NCBI RefSeq assembly: GCF_020379485.1 | Contig: NC_063437.1 | Location: 21,849,726 to 21,913,725 of the forward strand | Length of the DNA: 64,000 nt | Source: Brassica napus | Lineage: Eukaryota; Streptophyta; Magnoliopsida; Brassicales; Brassicaceae | Direction: 5' to 3' | Shown here: piece by piece, positions 33,019 through 42,767 of the stretch | Layout of the letters: each line of letters opens with the position of its first letter | Numbering within the stretch: the first letter of the stretch is position 1 | Notes under the pieces: model-generated | Told to the model about the DNA's origin: nothing | Seen by the model: only the letters and a program-made list of their open reading frames with translations | Databases searched by the model: none | Position numbers and translations under genes: made by a program

Positions 33019-33933
33019 ATGATGACCAACTTGTCTCTTGCAAGGGAAGGAGAAGCACAAGTAAAGAAGCCCATAGAAGAAGTTGAGAGAGAGCACATGT
33101 TCGACAAAGTGGTGACTCCAAGCGACGTAGGGAAACTAAACAGACTCGTGATCCCAAAGCAACACGCAGAGAGATACTTCCCTCTAGATTCATCCTCAAA
33201 CGAGAAAGGTTTGCTTCTAAACTTTGAAGATCTAACAGGAAAGTCATGGAGGTTCCGTTACTCTTACTGGAACAGTAGCCAGAGCTATGTCATGACTAAA
33301 GGTTGGAGTCGTTTCGTTAAAGACAAGAAGCTTGACGCCGGAGATATTGTCTCTTTCCAGAGATGTGTCGGAGACAGCCGCTTGTTTATCGATTGGAGGA
33401 GACGACCTAAAGTCCCTGACTATCCGACATCGACTGCTCACTTTGCTGCAGGAGCTATGTTCCCTAGGTTTTACAGTTTTCCGACAGCAACTACTTCGAC
33501 ATGTTACGATCTGTACAATCATCAGCCGCCACGTCATCATCACATTGGTTACGGTTATCCACAGATTCCGAGAGAATTTGGATACGGGTATTTCGTTAGG
33601 TCAGTGGACCAGAGAGCGGTGGTGGCTGATCCGTTGGTGATCGAATCTGTGCCGGTGATGATGCGCGGAGGAGCTCGAGTTAGTCAGGAGGTTGTTGGAA
33701 CGGCCGGGAAGAGGCTGAGGCTTTTTGGAGTCGATATGGAATGTGGCGAGAGTGGAGTAACCAACAGTACGGAGGAAGAATCTTCATCTTCCGGTGGGAG
33801 TTTGCCGCGTGCCGGAGGTGGCGGTGCTTCTTCATCTTCCTCTTTGTTTCAGCTGAGACTTGGGAGCAGCTGTGAAGATGATCACTTCTCTAAGAAAGGA
33901 AAGTCTTCATTGCCTTTTGATTTGGATCAATAA
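33019..33933 (+). CDS. NGA1: B3-domain transcription factor NGATHA1
   Basis: A RAV-type B3 transcription factor controlling leaf margin growth and style development. Single exon, 304 residues, close to the size of Arabidopsis NGA1; two Met codons start it ([11 protein letters not shown]). The B3 domain spans residues about 23-130: [71 protein letters not shown] and DIVSFQR. No AP2 domain is present, separating NGA from RAV1/2. The later part has NGA-type blocks and the RLFGV repression motif ([14 protein letters not shown]), then Ser-rich DNA and an [10 protein letters not shown] tail. Position after PPa3 fits At2g46870. Confidence 0.94.
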   Translation: MMTNLSLAREGEAQVKKPIEEVEREHMFDKVVTPSDVGKLNRLVIPKQHAERYFPLDSSSNEKGLLLNFEDLTGKSWRFRYSYWNSSQSYVMTKGWSRFVKDKKLDAGDIVSFQRCVGDSRLFIDWRRRPKVPDYPTSTAHFAAGAMFPRFYSFPTATTSTCYDLYNHQPPRHHHIGYGYPQIPREFGYGYFVRSVDQRAVVADPLVIESVPVMMRGGARVSQEVVGTAGKRLRLFGVDMECGESGVTNSTEEESSSSGGSLPRAGGGGASSSSSLFQLRLGSSCEDDHFSKKGKSSLPFDLDQ

Positions 33934-35960
33934 TAATTGATGAGAGATTAGTTGGTATTATAAGCTTAAACCACACATAATTATATATATGACAACACAC
34001 TGCATTGGTTTCATTATAAATTTATAGTGAAATGATGTACATGTGTTATAGTGATATACATTCATAGTCCATATAGAGAATTTTTATGGATTTGAATAAT
34101 CCTTTTGTCAAGTGTTCTTGAAAAAATTGTTGATTGTCTATACATATGAAGTACCTCCACCATTTGTTAGTCCTTTTATCATTTTACCCAATATATCATC
34201 TATCGATTGATTAAATTATTAAAATCACATTTGGCAAAACATATCTTAGGTTATGTAACAAGATTGCAAGGCTGTTTATAGTAGAAAAACTGGGTACAAC
34301 AAATAAGTGAGATTTGTAAGAAGAGACATGAACTAGGATTGGGATCAGTGTAAACCCATATCTCTTCGGTCAGAAAGTTTCAGAGTTTGATGGGCTGTCT
34401 TAGAAAAATGAAATGTCTCTATATAGGATTGCTGCTTTTTGTATATATATGTGTGTATCATTAATTATTGTCCCTGCAATAAAATTTGTTATGGGTTTCT
34501 ATGTTTGGATTACTAAATATGGCTGCTGCGCGGCTGCTTTTCTCTGAAGCTATTGCTGGATATCAGTTAGGCAGGTAGACTTGCAGGAGATGGGCAGTGA
34601 CAAATCAGTAATTAAAAACTTGCTTATTTATATAACTGTGTGATGTCTATATTAGCAAAAACGAAAAAGAGAAGAGTTTTTCTTTCTTTCTTTTTCATCT
34701 TGGGGAATGGGGCGATTGAAAAAAGGTGTGATCTGAAAATAAGAAAATTAACAAAACAGTATTTTTGTTGTTGTCAGGTATGTATTGTATTGTATTGTAT
34801 TTTGGGTTTCTCTTTTCGGCTCTTGGTTTGAACTCTGCAATCTCTATATCTAGATATCAATGCAGAAACACATTTAGTGTAAACATATGTTATAGTTATA
34901 CCCTTACGTAAGATGTGTTGATATCTATATCTTATCCGATCATCTAGTAAGATTTATCACGAGTATATATACCATATAGCTAATTTTATACTCTGGTTAA
35001 TGACTTGCATGGTTTTGTTATAAAGGCATACATTCATTAGTCAAATTTCAAACGTTAAATATATGGTTTGTATAGTATATATATTGCTAACTAAATTAAT
35101 TCACCTTAAATGTTTGGGTTTGTTTTCAATTTGATGTGGTGGATTACATAAATCGTGAGAGATTGGCACAGATAACACTATCGATTGGTGGGTGTGAATG
35201 AAGACTATCTCAAACCATTTTTTATAAACCGAACGGATCGGAGCAGATTAAACCGTGAACCCGGAAAATATAGGAACCGAATCAGTCATTCAGTTGGATA
35301 AAACCTTGAGTTTGTTTATAATTTTCTATTAAAAATTAATTTTATTAATTATTTTTTATCACTTAAATTATACAAATAAAAACTTTTCTATTTTTATTAT
35401 ATTAATTTTATATAAAATTATAACTCACAATAATAAATATTTAAATTCAAAAAATTGGTTTTATATTTTTTATTTACACTTAAATTTTATTTCATAATTA
35501 TTTTTATTAAAAAATTAATTATGTTTGTAAATTTACCAAAATAATTAACAAAGCATTTAGATTTAGTTTTATTTTCATTCTTCGTGCGATTGAACTGATC
35601 AGCTGAATTAAGTTAAAACCGATTGAAACTTTCCGAAGCATATTGATCAATGACCCAAAAATCATTTTGGTTAGCTATCAGTTCGGTTTTAGAAACAATT
35701 ACCTGAGACCAATGAAAATTTCTCGACCGGTAAAACTCAGAAAACAGCAATCAATTTCTAATTTAAACATTCATCATTCAACGTCTCGGCGTTTCTACGA
35801 GTCAAAGTAAAGAGAAATTCAAGCTTCATTCACTCTTCCGAATTTCTCACTCGGTCCCTACATTATAAACTATGTTTTATGATTTTCTTGAAATTATTGA
35901 ATTAACAGAAGCATACACATTGACTCACGTAACGTTTATAGATTAAAAAAAAAAAAAAAA
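33934..35960 (+). other. AT-rich spacer downstream of NGA1
   Basis: No gene recognised. A TATTG pentamer run (TATTGTATTGTATTGTATTT) lies at about 34785-34802. Around 35226-35290 and 35590-35690 there are ACCGAAC and CGGTTT words like those of the hAT-like element at 28 kb, but I find no clear inverted ends. Confidence 0.4.
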
Positions 35961-36843
35961 GAGAAAATCGCATAAAAACCTTGAAAGTGTCACTTATTAG
36001 CACTTTAAACCTTGAAGTTTTTTCACTAACACTTTTAACCTTCAAAGTGACATTTTTATCATAAAAAACCTCCAAAGAAGAAAAATGGCCGGCTGAACAG
36101 GTTAAAAATAGTTTTTTTTTCCAAAAATAATTATTTATTAATAAATAAACAAAAAAAATTAATAAAAATAGTAAAAATTAACAAAAAAACTCATAAATTA
36201 AACAAAATTGAGAAAAATAAATAAAGATTTAGAAAATTAGATAAAAAATAACTAAAAATTCAGAAATAAATAAGATCAAATTAAAATACAGAAAAAATAA
36301 TAATTTTCAAAAAATTGAAAATTCAAAAAAGTTTTTTTTCATTTTCAAATATAATTTCCGACATATCTCCAATGACGGTTTTTGGCATATCTCCAATGAT
36401 AATTTCTGACATTATATTTGAAAATGAATGTTGATAAAAAAAAATATTTGAAAATGATTTTTTTTTTGAATTTTCATTTTTTTTTTGAAATTTATGATTT
36501 TTTTTTATTTTTCTCTATTTTAATTTGATCTTATTTATTTTTTGAATTTTTTGTTATTTTTTATTTAATTTTTTAAATCTTTATTTATTTTTCTCATTTT
36601 TTTGATTTATGAGTTTTTTTGCTAAATTTTTCGATTTTTATTAATTTTTTGTTTATTTTATTAATTAAATAATTATTTTTTGAAAAAAAAAACTGTTTTT
36701 AACCTGTTCAGCCGATCATTTTTCTTCTTTGAAGATTTTTTATGATAAAAATGCACTTTGAAGGTTAAAAGTGTTAGTGAAAAAACTTCAAGGTTTAAAG
36801 TGCTAGTAAGTGATACTTTCAAGGTTTTATATGCAATTTTCCC
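35961..36843. mobile_element. Foldback element, 883-bp near-complete inverted repeat
   Basis: The left arm (about 35961-36360) is mirrored by the right arm (about 36430-36843). The ends are GAGAAAATCGCATAAAAACC and, from the right inward, GGGAAAATTGCATATAAAAC. Further in, CTTGAAAGTGTCACTTATTA pairs with its inverted match, as do TGAACAGGTTAAAAATAG and the AT-rich middle. The loop is only about 60-70 bp and holds two direct copies of CATATCTCCAATGA. The element sits in an A run (16 A on the left, 8 A on the right), so the target duplication cannot be read. The termini suggest a Mutator-type foldback. Confidence 0.85.
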
Positions 36844-37079
36844 TAAAAAAAATATCAAATGATATTTTGAGGAAAATAAAAAGAACTTAGTAGAAAGGAA
36901 AATCAATAGATCCCAAGTATCTGAATCTAGAAAACGGAGGAGAATGTATGGTTCAAAGGTCGTTAGATGACTTAGATCACTTGACAGGAGCAGTCAAGAT
37001 GGGGTGGTGGTAGCTCTAGACAGGGACGAGGGGAAGACGTGGAGTCCATCACATCACAAAGGCGGTTTTGATTTCTCCA

Positions 37080-37575
37080 ATGGAGATCAGGGCTCGCTTG
37101 GATCGTTCTTTCTCAATGGAGTTTCTTGAGACTAAAGATGCATACAACTACTTCAGGTAATAACATCTTTGATAGTTTTTCTTTCTTTCCTTTCTGATGT
37201 GTGGCGATAGAAATTGTAAGTCTGATGAATTACTTTCCTTTTATGCAACAGATATATCCATTTATCCTCGTATATGAGTAGGCTCAGAGAGCTTTTCAGG
37301 CCGCACTTGCGCTTCATGATCTAAATGGTGTAGCAAGTGTCCTTCCTTACCATATTGATTCGCATATAACTATGGCCGACTATTTTGAGTTTGTGGGAGA
37401 GCATCAAGTGCCGCAGATGCCATGCTTGTACCGTTTGGAGCGTGCGTGGCATCCTATGTCCACTCCGTTCAATGGTAACTGCCGGTTGAAGTTTACTCAT
37501 GAGACAAACAAGCCATTTTTCACGTCACTTTTTCGTTACATGAGAAACATGGATAGGCCTATGTGGCTGTCGTAA
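37080..37575 (+). pseudogene. TCF25/NULP1-like pseudogene fragment
   Basis: An exon-like piece at 37080-37156 (MEIRARLDRSFSMEFLETKD, ending at a GT donor) is followed after an acceptor (ATGCAACAG) by 37252-37575. The second piece reads VYE, an in-frame TAG at 37279-37281, then AQRAFQAALALHDLNGVASV, YHIDSHITMADYFEFVGEHQ, LERAWHPM, TPFNGNCRLKFTHETNKPFF and RNMDRPMWLS followed by a stop. The ADYF-FVGEHQ, ERAWHPMFTPFNGNC-L and NKPFF-LF--M-NMDR pattern matches plant TCF25 (NULP1-like) proteins as I recall them. Arabidopsis has such a gene at about At2g46900, close to NGA1, so this is a decaying syntenic relic. Confidence 0.7.
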
Positions 37576-37768
37576 AGCCTCGTTACGGGATATGTCAGAT
37601 GGAAGGCGCATGCTGGCATGCAGTGTAAGACGGTGTTAAACGGTGTCGATGAAATGGAGGAAACTGTTGAAAAGTTATTAATTGTTTGATTTTCGCCAAA
37701 ATATCTTAAAACTTATTTATTAGCTAAAAACTGAAATCTATTCAAACTCGCTGGAAGAGTTTAAGAGA

Positions 37769-39498
37769 TTAGTTGGATGATTCGAAGACGAGGTGACATG
37801 AACTTGAAACCCTAACTACACTAGCCAACTCGTTGAGCATCTCATGTTTCTCTTCCAACGTTTGGAAATATTCCAGCTGTATGGGTTCTGTGTAGAAGGT
37901 TGCTTTCTTCAAGTGTCTTGCGTTCTTTAAAATGTATGTTGCCACTTCTCTATCATCTTTACGATCCCATATGTATCCTGTCCACATGAGTGTCTCAAGA
38001 TGGAACAACAAACATTCTGGTACACATTTAGGACGTTGCTCCCAATCCCCGGCCAATGGAAAAGTGGATACTTTGTTGTCATGGTACAAATATGCCTGAG
38101 ACCAATGCAATAAAAATGATATTAGATCTCATCGAAATACCTGAAACTGGAGCTATGAGAAAGAAAAAAAAACTAATTAAAATTGCTTACGATGTTGACG
38201 AGCTTGAGGATTTGCAATTTAGGAGAACTATCGAGCATGCGCGCAAGTAGTTTCGACCATTCACTTTTACTTGTATTCAGCTCCAAAGATACCAGCTGAT
38301 AGAAGGTAATACCATCTGTGCATGATGCAACATTAGTATATTAAAAACAATTAATATTAGCCCGGAAAAAAATCACCTGTGAGAACCTTAAATTGTACCT
38401 TGAAGGGTGAAAAGTCAAAGGAAAGACGTTTGGCTGAAGTTAAAGATACAAAAATGTTTTCGTTGTGTAAATTTATATCAGTAAAGCCAGTGATTTTTGC
38501 CTCCACCAGTTCTGGAGCATTCTCAATAAGACAAAACCCATACGACTCGGTGCGATGAGTCCTATGTAACCAAAAACTTAACAACCCGACTCCTTTGATG
38601 TTCAAGTATTTCAAAGAAGGGGCGTTTATCACATATCCTCCCCGACATGTTCCTCGGAATGTATCTACTATGGTTAGTCTCTGTAATGATGGCACCGCAA
38701 TAGTGAAAGTGATCACCCCATCGTAACTGCCCCTTCGCTGCACAACCAAATCTTCGAGACTAGCGCAACCACATAAAAGGTTGCAAACAGATTCGTCGTC
38801 TCTGAAGTTCACATAGCTAAGGTGCAGCTTTTTAAGGGACTTCAAACCTACCCGAGAAGGAAAGTCTAAAAGAAATAACTTACTTATTTCCAAGGTATCG
38901 AGTGTGTTATTACAGTTACAGAAAACACTCGGAAATCTAATCAAGTTGCCGTAATACTTTTCATCTAAAAGCAGCTTCAGTACTAATTTACGCACATGGC
39001 GTGCAAATGCAATTCCAATCCATATTGTGATATCATCTGAAACTTCAGATACGCATATATCTACCAAATAAAAACTATCTAGAACCGGAGAGTTATATGA
39101 AAGCAAAGACTTGTAAACAATCTCTGAAAACCTATGGGGTTCAGTTTTGTGATACCAAGAATCAAACTTGATGCTTGGCACTTTCTTCCAAAGAGATCTC
39201 CACCCTTTAGACAAAACACTCGTCGCTATGACATTTTTTGTTGCAAGTGAAGATAATATCTGCATAAGCAAAGCTTCAGGCAAGTCACTAATCCTGTCCT
39301 CATTCAGGACATCTTGATTTCTCAGATTTTCACCACAGGTTTTGCTGTCAGGATTCAAATATATATAGATATAAGGGTTTTAGGGTTTCAAAGAATTAGG
39401 CTAGTGGTGAGTGTTTACAGGCAAATAGATGCATTCATGAGCAAAAGAAAGTACCCATTAACGAAACTAAGAAACTACACATACCTTTTATGTTCCAT
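37769..39498 (-). CDS. F-box/LRR/FBD protein, minus-strand paralogue
   Basis: The gene reads right to left in four exons: 39498-39485 (MEHKS), 39344-38377, 38315-38191 and 38095-37769, giving 477 residues. I chose the donor at 38376 (ACAG|GTGATT) over the one at 38398 used by the paralogue. Only the former keeps the frame into exon 3 ([16 protein letters not shown]), because exon 3 lacks 13 bases at its start. The F-box is [20 protein letters not shown] with [12 protein letters not shown]. LRRs have SLKKLHL and [13 protein letters not shown]. The FBD domain is [40 protein letters not shown] and [18 protein letters not shown]. It looks intact. It is inverted relative to the paralogue at 17.5 kb, and their upstream regions also match (GCGTTTGGAGTA). 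Confidence 0.87.
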
Positions 39499-40500
39499 GT
39501 AGTCACTAGCAGATTTATCCCTTCAAGATTTCACTTACTCCAAACGCACTGGCAGGCAAACATACGAAATCCGAAAGCTTAGATATGATAGTGGCCACAA
39601 TTCTTTTTCAAAAGGTTAGATAACAAAATTTAACATGTGCTAATCTTTTGATTGACTTGACCTAAAAATAAAAAGAAGATAGAATGATTTTACACGTGAA
39701 ATTATGAGTTACAACTTACATTGCCGACACCAAGCCTTGTTAAGGAGGAGCACAGATTACAAATTAATTAAAGATTAGAGCTTTGATAGTGGACCAGACT
39801 ATTAATGGCCGTATGATATTGGGCTTTTTTTAACCTGTTACCACGTATTATCCCATTGCTTGATTCGATCGAATATTAATCGCAGACCTAATCGTAGCCA
39901 TAACATTTGGTTCTCAGTTTGGTTACACTTCGATTCTGATCCGGTTCTAAAAGTTTTAAGATCCATTCGGTAGTTAGAAAATTCGATTCAGTTTGGTTAT
40001 TTCGGTTTTTATTTGGTTCGGATAAAAATGTTGGGAATGGCAAATATCTGAAATAATTTTGGATTCCATTTTCCATCGGTTTGATTCCAAGTTTTTTAGT
40101 TAATTCAAATTTTCAGAAAATTTAGATATTTCAAATTAAATATTTTTTTAAAAAAAATTTCGTATAACAATTTGGATATTCAGATAATTAAAAATATTTT
40201 AGACACAAAATATTCGAGTAGTTTATTTTTTTTTTGGATATTTATGTTTATAAATAGTATTTTTAAATTTTTTTGCTAATTTAAGAAACTTAATATAGTT
40301 AATATTTATACATATATAAACTAGATTATAAAAATTCGGGTACCCATTTAGTTTTTTTTGATTAGATTGTAGTTTTTTTGGTTCTAGAAATATAGGATTC
40401 CTTCCTATGGAGATCAGTACATAGAACAATACATATTTTCTTTATTTTTTTGTTTATTACAACACCACGCATATGTACGCAACAACTATGGTAAATTTGA
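39499..40500 (+). other. F-box promoter flank and AT-rich spacer with GGTT/CGG words
   Basis: The first 150 bp resemble the upstream region of the other F-box gene. At 39905-40025 there are scattered TTCGGTT and GGTTCGG words, as in the hAT-like element at 28 kb, but no inverted ends are clear. Confidence 0.4.
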
Positions 40501-41507
40501 ATAACGCAAGGATAAAATTATAATTTTAACTAAAATGTTGGGGCCTTAACTCTGCATCGAGTTTATCAGAACAAAGTTTAAAACTCAAAAGTTTTTAATA
40601 TCATTTTCAAAATCATAGAACGGAGTTTTGAAATTAACAACATGCGGATGAAAGCTTGAAGCTGCTCACTGATATTTAATGTTTTTAACACTTAATATTT
40701 GCAGAAAGTCATGAAATTCAATCCAGATTATTTCTGACGATAGACTAATACTGAAAGCTGAGAAAGCAGACAACTTCTTCAAACTGATAAGGTAGATGTT
40801 TCAACTAGAGAAATTATCAAATTTTGCAGTAACACAAGTGTTGCACCTTCTTGATCGTGTCATGGATTGATTCACTTACACTAAACTGTCTGAAAAAAAT
40901 GTGAAGAATTGAAAGAGTTGCAACTACAAGAAGAGAAGAAGCATCCAGAAATCTCTAACAAGCTTGGAACACTCCACCACTGAACAACATTCCGAATGAT
41001 CTCACCAAACCGACAAATGTCAGCTTTGAAGCAGCTTCAAACAGAACAAAAACATCAGGTGTAGATGTATTGTAGCCTCCATGTTCCATCTTTGCAGGGA
41101 AGGCTTCTTCCCTTGCACGAAAGAAGTTCTCTGTTTCAGTGCATAATCCCATGAAAAGAGTTTCCGAAACTTCCAGCACCACAACAAAAAAGCACCTGAC
41201 ATCTCTTCTTCGTAGACATTTTTCCTCCTGTCAACTCTCATTCCCCTCTTCCGCCGTGACAGTGTCCTTTGTCCGATGTGTCTCTCTCACTCCTTTTCTT
41301 CTCTGTGATCGTGGGGAGAGCGTAAAATCCTCCAGATTCCTAATCGGAATCCAGTTCTTCACCGTTCTCCGTCCGAATCTGCTCACGTCGTCGAATCTCT
41401 TCTAGCGATAGCTCAGATATGAAATTACCCAACTTTGCTGGATCATCTGTGAAATGGTTTTTCTCGATCGTAACGTTATCTTCATCGTTGTCGCTCGTAA
41501 GTTAGAA
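40501..41507 (-). pseudogene. Degenerate gene debris of unknown family
   Basis: Coding-like pieces lie here without an intact frame. On the minus strand from about 41495 one frame reads SDNDEDNVTIEKNHFTDDPA, KLGNFISELSLEEIRRREQI and RTENGEELDSD before a stop at about 41350. On the plus strand around 40897-40968 another reads CEELKELQLQEEKKHPEISN, which is coiled-coil-like. I cannot name the family. The sequence is cut on its right by the Helitron at 41508. Confidence 0.35.
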
Positions 41508-42124
41508 CTAGATTTTGACCCGCGCTTTCAAAACGCGGGTTTATTTTTGTTTTTTTTTTTTCAATTGACAAATATTTAGTAAATGTCACATTTTCATATA
41601 TTTGTGTTTTATTTTATAAAAGATTTAAAAAAATTATCTTTATTTATCGTATTTCATTTTAAATGATTATTTATGTTAAAAAAATTAAACTTTATTTTTT
41701 TAATGAATTAAGTTGGTATAACTCTGATAAATTAATTTTATTATGGGGTTAATATTTTAATTAAAAAATTATATACTTTTAATAAAGATTTATACTTTTC
41801 AATAAAAAAATTCAATTATTTTTATGAATGCTTAAATTATATTAAGAAAATAAAAAAATAATAATTAAGAATAGTTAAAAAAAATTATTTGAACTTGGAC
41901 TCAATGGCCCAAAGGAAGAAAAAAAAGTGAGAATTGAATCTGATTTTTTAATAGGTCCAAATGGCCCAAGAGAGATTTGATTTGGGCTGGATCCAAAAAT
42001 AATGACCCAATATAGATTTGTTATTAATATTACTTAATTGCCCTTAATGAAACATGCAATGTTAGTGAAAGAAACATGCCCCTAAGGTAATTATGACAAT
42101 AGGATCCTGCTTTAATAGTATAGA
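41508..42124 (-). mobile_element. Non-autonomous Helitron, 617 bp
   Basis: Read on the minus strand it begins TCTATACTATTAAAG (42124 leftwards), the common 5' end of Arabidopsis-type Helitrons. It ends with a GC-rich hairpin CCCGCGTTTTGAAAGCGCGG near 41516-41540 followed by a terminal CTAG (41511-41508). The host bases at the junction are A and T, as expected for insertion between A and T. There is no target duplication and no coding sequence. Confidence 0.85.
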
Positions 42125-42767
42125 TGGTTAATATTGTTTATACCTTTAATGAATAAAATGTATAAATAAAATAAAAATAATTTTCGTAATGGAGCTCTCA
42201 CGTTAAAAGTTAGACGGGTTAATGTCGTTTATACCCTTAATGAATAAAATGTATAAATAAAATAAAAAATAAAAACGAAATTTTAATTAATTTTGATTAG
42301 ATAATTGATTAATATTAAGAATAGTAAGAATTATCCAAAATCTGAAAATATAATTTAAAAAAGAGATAACATCTGTATATATTGTATTGTTATCTGAAAA
42401 AGTCTTTAACTAAAAAGTTAAAAACATAAATTAAATAACTAAATATTAATTAAATAAAATTCTTAATTATATAATTAAAAATAGAATATTGAATTATCCA
42501 AAATCTAAAAATATAATCAAAAAAGATAATTACTATATATATTGTATTGTTATCTGAAAAAGTATTTTAGTAAAACGTTAAAAACATAAATTATATAATT
42601 AAATATTAATCAAATAAATTTTTTTAATTATATAATTAAAAATATAACATTAAGTTATTTTAAAATTTATTTTAGTAATGAATATAGTGTACAAAGAACT
42701 TGCGTACAAAGAACTTTTCAAAAATTTATGAAAATGTTTAAGTTCGCATCGCGGACAAAACACCTAG
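42125..42767 (+). repeat. AT-rich tandem repeats ending in a second Helitron-type 3' terminus
   Basis: A 57-bp segment (TTAATGAATAAAATGTATAA and flanks) occurs at about 42125-42183 and 42219-42275. A longer unit containing ATTGTATTGTTATCTGAAAA occurs at about 42370 and again at about 42540, a period of about 165-170 bp, with the ATAATTAAAAATA segment repeated in phase. The stretch ends with a weak hairpin CGCATCGCG (about 42745-42753) then ACAAAACACCTAG before T, like a plus-strand Helitron 3' end at 42767. I cannot place its 5' end. Confidence 0.55.

Noticed and set aside
35215..35720. Second hAT-like element with CCGAAC words
   Set aside because: The outer ends do not pair as inverted repeats and no target duplication is visible.
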